Source: Opitutales bacterium | Lineage (GTDB): Bacteria; Verrucomicrobiota; Verrucomicrobiia; Opitutales; Seribacteraceae | DNA length: 64,000 nucleotides | NCBI GenBank assembly: GCA_029254745.1 | Contig: JAQWWZ010000059.1 | Location: 1-64,000, forward strand | Direction of reading: 5' to 3' | Part shown: positions 17,792-26,516 of the stretch, one piece after another | How the letters are laid out: the number at the start of each line of letters is the position of its first letter | Numbering within the stretch: the stretch's first letter is position 1 | Made by a program: the position numbers and the translations under genes | Notes under the pieces: model-generated | Told to the model about the DNA's origin: nothing | What the model saw: only the letters and a program-made list of their open reading frames with translations | Database searches by the model: none

Positions 17792-18138
17792 AATCATTAC
17801 AGACTAGGACGGACTTTAAGTTGACAACACAACTGAAAGTTTTTGGCCAAAATACATGGCAAACACTTTCCACGCACATTCCATCAAGCCCTTTGAGGCT
17901 CTGACTCGTGGGACTTGGGGAAAGAGGCTTTAAAGCTTATTCCAAGAGTATAACTTACTTTACGAGCACACCCAGTGATCAATCTTGATTGAAGCTCATT
18001 TTTCCTTCATCTCCAAAAGGTGAAGTGCTTGTAAGCAAAAAGATGTTGTATTTCTCATTTTGATACTTTTGCACCCTACAATCCTGCAATGTAAATTAAA
18101 AGTAAGACCATGAAATATGGCTACTGGTAGAGCCTCGT
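17792..18138. other. Gap without a recognised gene
   Basis: About 350 bases between the membrane protein and the terminator of tRNA-Arg. It contains a short inverted repeat TCAATC-TT-GATTGA near 17980 and a loose pairing of AAGCCCTTT with AAAGAGGCTT near 17900. Neither has a T run. I see no convincing protein frame and no signature of RNase P RNA, tmRNA or SRP RNA. Confidence 0.4.
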
Positions 18139-18172
18139 TAAATAAAAACAAAGACCCTCCCGAAGAAAGGTC
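18139..18172 (-). terminator. Intrinsic terminator after tRNA-Arg
   Basis: On the minus strand GACCTTTC and GGAGGGTC pair over eight positions (three G-U) around a TTCG tetraloop, followed by a T-rich run TTTGTTTTTATTT. It lies 34 bases beyond the tRNA end and fits as its transcription stop. Confidence 0.65.
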
Positions 18173-18205
18173 ACTGTGTAAGCGGGTATTTCCGCTATTT
18201 ATGAA

Positions 18206-18282
18206 TGGCACACCCGGCAGGAGTCGAACCTGCAACCTCCTGGTCCGTAGCCAGGCACTCTATCCAATTGAGCTACGGGTGC
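18206..18282 (-). tRNA. tRNA-Arg (ACG)
   Basis: A complete cloverleaf on the minus strand: acceptor GCACCCG/CGGGTGT, anticodon stem CCTGG/CCAGG with loop CTACGGA, T arm GCAGG-TTCGACT-CCTGC, discriminator G and an encoded CCA. The anticodon ACG (first base normally edited to inosine) decodes CGN arginine codons. The first acceptor pair is G1-U72, as in the tRNA-Met of this window. Confidence 0.96.
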
Positions 18283-18318
18283 ACACTAAAGAAACAAATT
18301 ACTGTAAGTACGATATCC

Positions 18319-18342
18319 CGCAAGCACAATCAACTGCTTGCG
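18319..18342 (-). terminator. Hairpin after fabF
   Basis: CGCAAGCA and TGCTTGCG are perfect 8-base complements around an 8-base loop, about 10 bases beyond the fabF stop on the minus strand. No T run follows, so it may act as an RNA 3' stabiliser or weak terminator. Confidence 0.4.
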
Positions 18343-18351
18343 ATGTAAAAT

Positions 18352-19590
18352 TTAAATATTCCGGAAGACTAAGGAGGCGTTATGTCCCCCAAAACCAGAA
18401 TTATTGCTCATAGCAATAGTAACATCGGCTTCCCGTGCCACATTTGGGATGTAATCAAGATCACAATCCGGGTCAGGGTCTTCGTAGTTAATCGTAGGAG
18501 GGACAACATTTTCCTCAATCGATTTACAGATAGCCGCAGCCTCTATAGCACCGGCTGCACCCAGTAAATGACCAGTCATGGATTTTGTGGAGCTTACCAT
18601 TAATCCAGAAGTTGCATGATTTGAAAATACATTTTTCAGAGCTGTGGTCTCTGAACGATCATTGTAAGGAGTGGAAGTGCCATGTGCATTTACATAATCA
18701 ACACTTTCCGCAGGGATTTGAGCTTGTTCGATAGCAAGGTTCATACAACGAGTGAGAGCTTTGCTCTCACCGTCTGGCGTTGTCACATGAAAAGCGTCAC
18801 AAGTTGCAGAATATCCAATGACTTCGGCATAAATCCGGGCGCCTCGTTTTTGTGCATGCTCTTTGGTCTCAAGAACCAAAACACCCGCACCTTCGCCCAT
18901 CACAAATCCGTCTCTATTTTTATCGAAAGGTCTTGATGCCCTAGCAGGTTCATCATTGAATTTAGTACTCATCGCTTTCATAGAGGAAAATCCGGCAAAT
19001 CCAATACGAGTAACAGCCGCTTCACTTCCGCCGGCAAAAATAACATCTGATACACCCCTTCTGATCATCTCAAAAGCTTCACCGATAGCATGGGAACCAG
19101 ATGCACAGGCACTGACTGGCGAGAAATTTGGACCCGTAGCACCAAGATCTATTGCGATAATTCCCCCTGCTATATTGGCGATTAAGGAAGGAATCATGAA
19201 GGGAGAAACTCGGCGAGGGCCTCTCTCAATCAGAGTGGTCATTTGCTTTTCAATTGTTTCCATCCCGCCTATTCCAGAACCGACAATGACGCCGGTACGA
19301 TGGGGAACAATATCATCCCTACTAAGCCCAGAATCTTTCAACGCATGCTGGGCGGCTGCAAGAGCGAGCTGGGCATACCTGTCATTTCTCCGGGCTTCCT
19401 TGGCATCCATGTAATCCTCAGGATCAAAGTCTGTAATTTCGGAAGCTACCTTGCTAGCAATATCACTGGCATCAAAACGTGTTACCCTTGTGATCCCGGA
19501 TTTTCCAGCCTTGAGACCATTCCAATAATTTTCAACCCCTGTTCCGATAGAAGTGAGGACTCCAATGCCTGTTACTACGACTTCGTTCAT
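18352..19590 (-). CDS. fabF: Beta-ketoacyl-ACP synthase II
   Basis: FabF extends acyl-ACP chains by two carbons in type II fatty acid synthesis. The 412 residues are full length, with active Cys162 in SACASGSHAIG, one His in NAHGTSTPYND and the other in STKSMTGHLLGAAGA. It is the last gene of fabG-acpP-fabF on the minus strand, 56 bases after acpP. Its closer match to housekeeping FabF and its context distinguish it from the ketosynthase at 12.4 kb. Confidence 0.97.
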   Translation of the reverse strand: MNEVVVTGIGVLTSIGTGVENYWNGLKAGKSGITRVTRFDASDIASKVASEITDFDPEDYMDAKEARRNDRYAQLALAAAQHALKDSGLSRDDIVPHRTGVIVGSGIGGMETIEKQMTTLIERGPRRVSPFMIPSLIANIAGGIIAIDLGATGPNFSPVSACASGSHAIGEAFEMIRRGVSDVIFAGGSEAAVTRIGFAGFSSMKAMSTKFNDEPARASRPFDKNRDGFVMGEGAGVLVLETKEHAQKRGARIYAEVIGYSATCDAFHVTTPDGESKALTRCMNLAIEQAQIPAESVDYVNAHGTSTPYNDRSETTALKNVFSNHATSGLMVSSTKSMTGHLLGAAGAIEAAAICKSIEENVVPPTINYEDPDPDCDLDYIPNVAREADVTIAMSNNSGFGGHNASLVFRNI

Positions 19591-19646
19591 AATCTAACCA
19601 AAAAATTTATTGTGAGTCGTTTTTTCCACATCCACTCACTGAAAGA

Positions 19647-19886
19647 TTACGAAAGATTGCTTTCGACATATGTTATGACTGAGCCAACTGTCTGAAGTTT
19701 TTCAGCAGCCTCTTCGGGAATTTCTGTGCCAAACTCTTCTTCGAGAGCCATAACAAGCTCTACTTGATCGAGCGAATCAGCTCCGAGATCATCGATGAAA
19801 CTCGCTTCTGGAGTGACTTGCTCTTCACTGACGTTAAGTTGAGAGATAATAATTTTCTTTACGCGATCGGCGTTATTTTCTGACAT
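19647..19886 (-). CDS. acpP: Acyl carrier protein
   Basis: The housekeeping carrier of growing fatty acids. The 79-residue acidic protein has the classic site [12 protein letters not shown] with phosphopantetheine Ser38 and [15 protein letters not shown] in helix 3. It lies between fabG and fabF, the usual order. Confidence 0.98.
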   Translation of the reverse strand: MSENNADRVKKIIISQLNVSEEQVTPEASFIDDLGADSLDQVELVMALEEEFGTEIPEEAAEKLQTVGSVITYVESNLS

Positions 19887-19925
19887 ATTTTTGTATTGGT
19901 TAGTTAATAGTATAGCTTCTCTTGT

Positions 19926-20675
19926 TCACATCACCATGCCTCCGTCAACCGTAAAAACTTGACCGGTGACATAGGATGCTTTTTCAGAACATAGAAATGA
20001 GGTCATATCGGCAATATCTTCAACCGATCCAAAACGCTTCAAAGGTACTTGAGAAAGGGCGACTTCCTTCACTCTCTCATCGAGCCCCGAGGTCATGTCT
20101 GTATCGATGAACCCGGGGGCTACAGCGTTAACCGTAACCGAACGAGCAGAAAACTCGCGGGCTAAACTTTTCGTTAAGCCTATCATTCCTGCTTTTGCTG
20201 CAGAATAATTGGCCTGCCCTGCATTTCCGGTCAGTCCAACAACTGATGAAATATTTACAATTCGCCCCCACCGCTTTCGGGTCATGGGCCGCCCCAAATG
20301 TTTAATCCAGTGGAAACAACTTGTTAAATTTGTGTTTAAAACAGCATTCCAGTCATCTTCTTCCATCCTAAAGAGCAAGTTATCACGGGTAATACCTGCA
20401 TTATTTACTAAAACATCCACACATTCATGTTCCTCTAGAATATTATCGCATGCCTGACGGATTTCTTCTCCTGATGAAACATCTACAGCTCGGGCAACTG
20501 CATCTCCGCCATCCGCACATATAGACTCAGCTGCTGCTCCACAGGATGACTCGGATTTACTTACGCAAATAACTTTCATTCCATCTTTGGCTAAAGCCAT
20601 TGCGATCGAACGGCCAATGCCTCTACCAGCACCTGTGACTAAGGCTATCTTGGGTTTACTATTTTCTTCGCTCAT
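19926..20675 (-). CDS. fabG: 3-oxoacyl-ACP reductase
   Basis: NADPH-dependent reductase of the fatty acid elongation cycle. The 249-residue short-chain dehydrogenase has the cofactor loop TGAGRGIG (14-21), NNAG (91-94), and the catalytic Ser144, Tyr157 and Lys161 in NISSVVG and YSAAK. The C-terminus GQVFTVDGGMVM is typical of FabG. It heads the fabG-acpP-fabF operon and is divergent from the pseudouridine synthase gene. Confidence 0.97.
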   Translation of the reverse strand: MSEENSKPKIALVTGAGRGIGRSIAMALAKDGMKVICVSKSESSCGAAAESICADGGDAVARAVDVSSGEEIRQACDNILEEHECVDVLVNNAGITRDNLLFRMEEDDWNAVLNTNLTSCFHWIKHLGRPMTRKRWGRIVNISSVVGLTGNAGQANYSAAKAGMIGLTKSLAREFSARSVTVNAVAPGFIDTDMTSGLDERVKEVALSQVPLKRFGSVEDIADMTSFLCSEKASYVTGQVFTVDGGMVM

Positions 20676-20757
20676 AAATTAATTTCGACAAACTGCTTAC
20701 AACAAGTCATTTACAAATGTGACATTTGTTGAGCGAAAGCAACCCACAAGTTAAATT

Positions 20758-21516
20758 ATGCCCCCCAAACCAGAACAAAATCAAAATCTTATCACTTCGC
20801 CTAAACTTCAAAAGTTTTTAGCAGAATCAGGTCTATGCTCACGAAGAAAAGGAGAAGAATGGATAGTGCAAGGTATCGTTTCCGTTAATGGGCATACTGC
20901 TAAGCTTGGGATGCGAGTTAATCCGAACAAGGATGTCGTAAAAGTGGGGAACAAGAGGATACAAGCCAATCGGATGAGTTCCGTCACTTTTATGCTCAAT
21001 AAGCCCAAAGGCTTTACCTGCTCAAATGAAGATGAGCATGCGGAACGCTTAATTTTTGAACTATTGGAAAAAAAGCATGCAAAACTCCGCCTTTTCTGCG
21101 CCGGAAGGCTGGATTTGGAAAGTGAAGGTTTAGTCATTCTCACCAATGACGGAACACTAAGTCACCGTCTAAGCCATCCCTCTCATGAAGTAAAAAAAAG
21201 GTATCAAGTAGAACTTAACCGTAAACTTGAGAAAGATGACTTTCACACTCTCCTAAATGGATTAGAGGTAGAAGGGGAATTTTTGAAACTTGATGAAATT
21301 CGAGGAAAAAGTGGGTCACCGGTCGGATCGTTAAAAATGGAGGTGATTATGGGGCATGGAAAAAAAAGAGAAATTCGCCGAGCTTTTTTGATGCTCAAAT
21401 ATCGTGTAAAAAAACTCAGGAGATACGCGGTGGGTAGATTATTTTTGGATGGTTTACCTATTGGAAATTACCGAGAGCTTCAGAAAAAAGAAATTGATTT
21501 GCTATTAAATAGATAA
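20758..21516 (+). CDS. Pseudouridine synthase, RluB/RsuA family
   Basis: The enzyme isomerises uridine in ribosomal RNA. Of 252 residues, about 14-70 form an S4 RNA-binding domain (KFLAESGLCSRRKGEEWI), and the catalytic domain has the signature GRLDLESEGLVILTNDG with catalytic Asp119. A later segment HGKKREIRRAF matches the family's conserved GRNRQVRRM position. Whether it acts on 23S (RluB, RluE, RluF) or 16S (RsuA) RNA cannot be told from the sequence alone. Confidence 0.92.
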   Translation: MPPKPEQNQNLITSPKLQKFLAESGLCSRRKGEEWIVQGIVSVNGHTAKLGMRVNPNKDVVKVGNKRIQANRMSSVTFMLNKPKGFTCSNEDEHAERLIFELLEKKHAKLRLFCAGRLDLESEGLVILTNDGTLSHRLSHPSHEVKKRYQVELNRKLEKDDFHTLLNGLEVEGEFLKLDEIRGKSGSPVGSLKMEVIMGHGKKREIRRAFLMLKYRVKKLRRYAVGRLFLDGLPIGNYRELQKKEIDLLLNR

Positions 21517-21535
21517 CTTTTCTAAACTGATAAAT

Positions 21536-22147
21536 ATGGGAAGATTAAAATCAATCACGACAAAGCAATTTTTGGCAACCATCTTGGCCACAAGTATCTT
21601 CTGTTTTAACCTAGTTGCCGATGAAAAGCCTGCGCCTGCTGAAGCGGTCATTACAAAGAATCCCAAGCAATCTACCGGTCCGGGTTTAATTCCTGAAGTT
21701 GACGAGGTTGAACCCATCGTTGTAGGCCGTAAATATTGGGACCAACCGCCACCCGATGAAATTGATCAAAAAGAAGCTCCTAAGAAGCTCTCGACAAGCT
21801 CCCCAATTGGAGAACTTGACGCCCTTGAAACAAAGCAAACCAATGTAGGAGCCAATGGTCTTCCCATTCTTCCTCCAAAGTTTATGCCTGCCGTTAACTT
21901 GAACCGCAATTTTGAAGGCAAGTTGGTGCTTAAGCCGAGAAAACTTGGTTTTCAAAATAAGTTCCCTTACCAGCTCGAAAGCTTTTCTGGTAGAAGGCTC
22001 GCTTTTCTTGACATGGCAAATATGAATGCGATCAACCCACTTCATTACAATGGGAAAAAAATTAATGTATTGGGAAAGCTCGAAGCTATCGAAGAAGGAT
22101 CAAAAGATTTGGTCATCCGAGCAAAAATAATTCGTTTAGTTGAGTAA
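21536..22147 (+). CDS. Exported protein of unknown function
   Basis: The 203-residue protein begins with a signal peptide (about 1-28, ending NLVADE). The mature protein starts with a Pro/Glu-rich stretch, and its last ~60 residues look like a small beta-barrel (KKINVLGKLEAIEEGSKDLVIRAKIIRLVE region). I do not recognise the family. It is 19 bases after the pseudouridine synthase and 29 before folD on the same strand, so probably cotranscribed. Confidence 0.6.
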   Translation: MGRLKSITTKQFLATILATSIFCFNLVADEKPAPAEAVITKNPKQSTGPGLIPEVDEVEPIVVGRKYWDQPPPDEIDQKEAPKKLSTSSPIGELDALETKQTNVGANGLPILPPKFMPAVNLNRNFEGKLVLKPRKLGFQNKFPYQLESFSGRRLAFLDMANMNAINPLHYNGKKINVLGKLEAIEEGSKDLVIRAKIIRLVE

Positions 22148-22176
22148 AACCTCAATTCCTCTATTGAGTTTAAGTT

Positions 22177-23064
22177 ATGGAAATTATTGATGGTAATGAT
22201 ATTGCGGGTCAGATTATTGATGAACTAAAAGTAAAAGTTAAAGAATTCAGTGACACCAAGCCCGTAGTTTTATTCATCCGCGTGGGAGAAGATCCAGCTT
22301 CCGTTTCCTATGTGAGGAAGAAGCAAATGACGGCGGATAAAATCGGAATCATTAGCGAACTGCTCGTGCTCTCTGATTCGATAACCCAACCAGAGTTGCT
22401 AGACAAAATTAGCGAAGCCAACGACAACCCTAGAATTCATGGGATCCTGATACAGGCCCCCCTTCCCCCTCACATCGACGAGCGGGATATTTTCAATCAT
22501 GTACTTCCTCAAAAAGATGTAGATGGGTTTAATGCAACGAACCTTGGAATGCTTTGCCAAGAAAGAGACGATTGCTTCGCCTCCTGTACGCCTGCTGGAA
22601 TTATTGAAATAATCAAAAGACAAAATATTGTCACAGAGGGTAAGCATGTCGTCGTGCTCGGAAGAAGTTTAATCGTTGGTAAACCTGTTGGCATGCTCAT
22701 GCTGAAAAAAGCTTTACCTGGAAACTCCACCGTTACATTTTGCCACTCTCGAACTGCAAATATTGAGAATTTCACACAACAAGCTGATATCCTTATCGCT
22801 GCAATCGGGAAGCCTCATTTTGTTGGAGAGGGAATGGTAAAAAAAGGGGCTACGGTTATCGATGTTGGAATTAACCGAATTCCAGATCAATCCAGGAAGT
22901 CAGGCTATCGATTAGTTGGGGATGTTGATTTTGAAAAAGTGGCACCACTTTGTTCTTCCATTACTCCGGTACCTGGGGGGGTGGGACCAATGACCGTGGC
23001 CATGCTTATGAATAACACGGTCAAAGCCTTTGAGCTTTCTCTGCTGAATAACTCTAAGACATGA
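22177..23064 (+). CDS. folD: Bifunctional methylenetetrahydrofolate dehydrogenase/cyclohydrolase
   Basis: FolD interconverts 5,10-methylene- and 10-formyl-tetrahydrofolate, supplying one-carbon units for purines and formyl-Met. The 295-residue protein has the active-site segment SYVRKKQ with the catalytic Tyr and Lys, the phrase DVDGFNATNLG, the cofactor motif VVLGRSLIVGKPVGMLM and the C-terminal PVPGGVGPMTVAMLM. The C-terminal ATGA overlaps the start of the RDD gene by four bases. Confidence 0.98.
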   Translation: MEIIDGNDIAGQIIDELKVKVKEFSDTKPVVLFIRVGEDPASVSYVRKKQMTADKIGIISELLVLSDSITQPELLDKISEANDNPRIHGILIQAPLPPHIDERDIFNHVLPQKDVDGFNATNLGMLCQERDDCFASCTPAGIIEIIKRQNIVTEGKHVVVLGRSLIVGKPVGMLMLKKALPGNSTVTFCHSRTANIENFTQQADILIAAIGKPHFVGEGMVKKGATVIDVGINRIPDQSRKSGYRLVGDVDFEKVAPLCSSITPVPGGVGPMTVAMLMNNTVKAFELSLLNNSKT

Positions 23065-23627
23065 GCACCGAACGGGAGGATTCACTTGAATCCCAAAATG
23101 GAAGCATGATCCCTGCCTCAAACTTCAAGCGTATTCTTGCATTTGGAATGGATTTCGTTCTTCTTTCATTTGCATCCACTCTGCTCTTTTTTTATATTCC
23201 GAAATTACACGGGCAGGTTACTGAACAGGAATTTGAACGACTCACGGAAAGGCTTTCACACGCACTTAGTTCACCAGACAAAGATCAAACTGCAGTTGAG
23301 AACCTTATGATAGAATTTTCTGAATTTACGGGTAATATGAACTACGAGCTTATCATGTCATTGTTTTTTGTTCTGTATTTTCTAGTTGGAGAAGTATTTT
23401 TTGGGGGTCGCTCGGTTGGTAAAGCAACCTTTTGCTTACAGACATCATCAGCTGACAAAGATCTTAGCCTACATCCAAGACAACTTGTTGTGCGGTCGTT
23501 CATCAAAGGAATTTCATGCAGTTTTATGTTCCTCGGGTTGGCCAACCTGCTTTTTTTTATTTTTAATCGGAATCATAGGTGCTTACACGATTTGGCTTCC
23601 AAAACTTCAACGACACAATCTAGGTAA
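23061..23627 (+). CDS. RDD family membrane protein
   Basis: The 188-residue protein has an N-terminal KRILAFGMDFVLLSF helix, the position where RDD proteins have their Arg-Asp motif (here Arg-Ile...Asp). Two further membrane helices lie near 90-110 and 145-170, and GGRSVGKATFCLQT is the family's conserved loop. RDD proteins are small inner-membrane proteins of uncertain function. The start overlaps the folD stop by four bases, indicating translational coupling. Confidence 0.8.
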   Translation: MSTEREDSLESQNGSMIPASNFKRILAFGMDFVLLSFASTLLFFYIPKLHGQVTEQEFERLTERLSHALSSPDKDQTAVENLMIEFSEFTGNMNYELIMSLFFVLYFLVGEVFFGGRSVGKATFCLQTSSADKDLSLHPRQLVVRSFIKGISCSFMFLGLANLLFFIFNRNHRCLHDLASKTSTTQSR

Positions 23628-23647
23628 TTTTTCGTTCGTATTATCTC

Positions 23648-24466
23648 ATGGCAAACAAGGCAAATCTAGCATTTATAGGAGCTGGGAAAATGGTAACTGC
23701 CATTGTTTCCTCCCTCCTTCGTACTCAATCCTTTCAGGCGGATCAAATCATTTGCTCCTCGGCCAACGATGGCACCTCAGAAAAACTCGCGGAAACCACT
23801 AAGATAAAACGAGCTGGCTCACTTGATGAGGTTTTAGATTTCAATCCAGATTTACTCGTACTCGGTTGTAAGCCCCAGCAATTAAGTACATTTTCTACAG
23901 AGCTTGGTGACCGGAAATTTGAATCCCTGGTACTTTCAATTATGGCTGGTATTCCCTTGAATCGACTATCTTCAACTTTTCCTGATGCCTCAAATATTAT
24001 TCGGTCGATGCCCAACACACCCGGGCAAATTGGAGCTGGGGTTACGGGCTATGTTTTCTCAAACCCTCCACGTCCATCTGACAAACTGCTCATCTCAGAT
24101 GTGGTATCCTCACTGGGTCATGCCTTAGAACTCCCATCTGAGGGTGATATTGATCGAATTACCGCGATAAGTGGTAGCGGTCCTGCCTATCTATTTGAGT
24201 TTACCTGTGCCCTTGAAGAAGCAGCTAAAGAAATTGGGCTTAGTAGTGACTTGGCCCATCAGTTTGCTCTGCAAACAATTACGGGTTCTGCAAAACTTAT
24301 ATCCGAAAGTGTACTACACCCAGAAGAGTTGAGAAATCAAGTAACATCCCCAAACGGAACCACCCAAGCCGCACTCGAAAGCTTTCGCTCAAGTGCGCTC
24401 CGCAAAACGGTCAGTAATGCAGTAAAAGCGGCATACAAAAGATCGATCGAGTTGTCCAATGCATGA
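23648..24466 (+). CDS. proC: Pyrroline-5-carboxylate reductase
   Basis: The last step of proline synthesis, reducing pyrroline-5-carboxylate with NAD(P)H. The 272-residue protein has the Rossmann motif FIGAGKM at the start, MAGIPL, RSMPNTPGQIGAG and the family signature ITAISGSGPAYLFEF followed by RNQVTSPNGTTQAAL. It overlaps hldD by 8 bases. Confidence 0.97.
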   Translation: MANKANLAFIGAGKMVTAIVSSLLRTQSFQADQIICSSANDGTSEKLAETTKIKRAGSLDEVLDFNPDLLVLGCKPQQLSTFSTELGDRKFESLVLSIMAGIPLNRLSSTFPDASNIIRSMPNTPGQIGAGVTGYVFSNPPRPSDKLLISDVVSSLGHALELPSEGDIDRITAISGSGPAYLFEFTCALEEAAKEIGLSSDLAHQFALQTITGSAKLISESVLHPEELRNQVTSPNGTTQAALESFRSSALRKTVSNAVKAAYKRSIELSNA

Positions 24467-25460
24467 TCTAGGCAAAGGTATTACGGTTGTAACCGGTGGG
24501 GCTGGCTTAATTGGTAGTGCTGTCATTTGGGGACTCAATCAAAAAGGTTTTCAAAACATCTTACTTGTAGATGAAGATAATCCTTCGGCTCCCAAAAAGA
24601 AAAACTTGGAAAACCTTTCATTCCACAGACAACTTAACCCAAAAAATTTCCGGGAGTTGGTACGATGCAAAAGCCAAGATCTTCAAGATATTCATACGAT
24701 TATTCACTTGGGTGCTTGCTCAAGTACAACGGAAACTAATGTAGACTACCTGAACGACAATAACCTTGGATACACACAGGACTTGTGCGAGTTCTCCATC
24801 GAGTCCAATGTAAGATTTGTCTATGCATCATCGGCTGCCACCTATGGGGATGGTTCCCATGGTATGAGTGACCAAGAGCCTGATATTCGGAAGCTCCAGC
24901 CTCTTAACTTATACGGATGGTCCAAGCATAAATTTGACCTTATTGCCAAAGAGAGATCTTGGGATGATCATATTGCAGGGCTTAAATATTTTAATGTTTT
25001 TGGTCCAAACGAAGAACACAAAGGGCACATGCGATCAGTCGTCAGTAAAGCCTACCAACAAATTTGTGAAACGGGTAAAATGACCCTCTTCAAAAGTCAT
25101 CACCCTGATTATGAGGATGGTAAACAAATGCGCGATTTTCTTTATGTTAAAGACGCGGTAAAAATGACCATCTGGTTGGCATCCGATGAACAAGTAAATG
25201 GACTTTTTAATTTGGGGAGTGGACAGGCTAGAACCTGGTTGGACCTGGGCTATTCAATTTTTAAAGCCATTAATCAAAATCCAAATATTGAGTTTTTGGA
25301 TATGCCTGAAATTCTTCGTGAAAAATACCAATATTTTACGGAAGCCAATATTCAAAAAATTCGGTCTGCAGGCTACAACCAACCTCTTTTGTCGCTAGAG
25401 CAAGGAGTGATGGACTATGTGCAGCAATACCTCCAAAAAGGTGAAAGGCTCGGAGCCTAA
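24459..25460 (+). CDS. hldD: ADP-glyceromanno-heptose 6-epimerase
   Basis: HldD converts ADP-D-glycero-D-manno-heptose to the L-glycero form used in the LPS inner core. The 333-residue extended short-chain dehydrogenase has GGAGLIGS near the N-terminus, the Ser of YASSAATYG, the catalytic YGWSK (Tyr and Lys), and the family phrase KQMRDFLYVKDAVKM. It overlaps the end of proC by 8 bases and meets the DAHP synthase gene tail-to-tail with a 4-base overlap. Its presence implies a heptose-containing core. Confidence 0.93.
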   Translation: MHDLGKGITVVTGGAGLIGSAVIWGLNQKGFQNILLVDEDNPSAPKKKNLENLSFHRQLNPKNFRELVRCKSQDLQDIHTIIHLGACSSTTETNVDYLNDNNLGYTQDLCEFSIESNVRFVYASSAATYGDGSHGMSDQEPDIRKLQPLNLYGWSKHKFDLIAKERSWDDHIAGLKYFNVFGPNEEHKGHMRSVVSKAYQQICETGKMTLFKSHHPDYEDGKQMRDFLYVKDAVKMTIWLASDEQVNGLFNLGSGQARTWLDLGYSIFKAINQNPNIEFLDMPEILREKYQYFTEANIQKIRSAGYNQPLLSLEQGVMDYVQQYLQKGERLGA

Positions 25461-26500
25461 GAACTTGCCTGATACCTGTTCGGCCACACCACTCGGCAAG
25501 CATCAATTAATTCCTTCATGGCTTGAGGAGTAATGGCCTGCTTGGGGTCATCACCAATTCCTTTTGAGGGCTCAATGTGAGATTCAATACATAAGCCATC
25601 TGCTCCATATGCAATAGAGGCGAGGGAGCACGCCTTTACGAAATCAGCATGTCCTACACTGTGAGATGGGTCGACAATTACAGGAGCCCATGTTCTATTT
25701 TTAAGCAGAGGGGTGACTGACTCATCGGGGTGGTTGCGGTAGCCATCAAGTACTGGAGTGGTTCCCCGCGGGCATAGCAAAATATTAGGATTCCCTGCTG
25801 CAACCAAATATTCTGCTGCTGCGATAAATTCATTGGGAGGGGCCATATGCCTTCCCCTTTTAAGAAGTACGGAAATTTGGCTACCAGCTGTAATGCTTCC
25901 CACCTCCTTGAGCAGGGAATAATTCAATGCATTCCGGGTACCAATTTGTAAAATATCGACTTTTGCATCGTGAGCAATTTTCAATTGCTCTACATCCATG
26001 ACTTCAATGTCTATGGGAAGCTTTGTCTCTTCTCGTGCCTGTAAAATGATTTCAAGTGCCTTTACATCCCCTTGATATGAATAAGGATTAGTTCTAGGCT
26101 TCCAAACCCCGCCACGAAGTGCATTAACTCCCGCTTCTTTTAGGGCATGAGCTGTTTCTAGAAAAAGGCTTGGATTATCGGGGTCGATCGTACACGGACC
26201 ACCAATAATAAAAGGAGCAGTCTTTCCGATTTCATCTTCTCCAACTTTTACAGCATGATCAGCAAGCCCGGACCGGCGGTCCATAAGCTTGTAAGGAGAT
26301 TCGATCATATCGACCTTGTGAATGAAGGAAAGACCGGCAATTCTTTTAAACATTACCTCTCTTCCCTCATCCCCAAGGATGGCGTAAACGCAGCGGTTAT
26401 GCCCCTGGATTTCTAAAATAGAGCAGTCAAAATCTTGGGCAATTACTTCGACTTCAATGAGTTGTTCTGGACTAAGCTTTGACCCTTTTGGAATAATCAT
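25457..26500 (-). CDS. aroF: 3-deoxy-7-phosphoheptulonate (DAHP) synthase, type I beta
   Basis: First step of the shikimate pathway, joining phosphoenolpyruvate and erythrose 4-phosphate. The 347 residues comprise an N-terminal regulatory FXD-type domain (about 1-70) and a TIM barrel with GGPCTID, WKPRTNPYSYQG, LLKRG and DPSHSVGH, the family's substrate and metal sites. The ATG at 26500 is fixed by an in-frame TGA upstream. The good Shine-Dalgarno AAGGAG sits 23 bases upstream, which is too far; it instead suits a tiny overlapping frame. Confidence 0.95.
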   Translation of the reverse strand: MIIPKGSKLSPEQLIEVEVIAQDFDCSILEIQGHNRCVYAILGDEGREVMFKRIAGLSFIHKVDMIESPYKLMDRRSGLADHAVKVGEDEIGKTAPFIIGGPCTIDPDNPSLFLETAHALKEAGVNALRGGVWKPRTNPYSYQGDVKALEIILQAREETKLPIDIEVMDVEQLKIAHDAKVDILQIGTRNALNYSLLKEVGSITAGSQISVLLKRGRHMAPPNEFIAAAEYLVAAGNPNILLCPRGTTPVLDGYRNHPDESVTPLLKNRTWAPVIVDPSHSVGHADFVKACSLASIAYGADGLCIESHIEPSKGIGDDPKQAITPQAMKELIDACRVVWPNRYQASS

Positions 26501-26516
26501 TTTTACTCTTTTTCAT
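26472..26516 (-). other. Possible 14-codon leader frame overlapping the start of aroF
   Basis: An ATG at 26516 lies seven bases after GGAG of the motif AAAGGAG and opens 14 codons (MKKSKNDYSKRVKA) before TAG, running over the first bases of aroF in another frame. It has the better ribosome site, so it may bring ribosomes to aroF by coupling. It contains only one aromatic codon (Tyr), which argues against classic attenuation. Confidence 0.3.

Noticed and set aside
17880-17960. Possible small structured RNA (SRP or other) in the gap before tRNA-Arg
   Set aside because: The only pairing is imperfect, the GGAAGCAG-type SRP loop is missing, and no promoter or terminator frames it.
18117-18413. 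98-codon plus-strand frame spanning tRNA-Arg
   Set aside because: It lies across a tRNA gene and the fabF end on the other strand, so it is a shadow frame.
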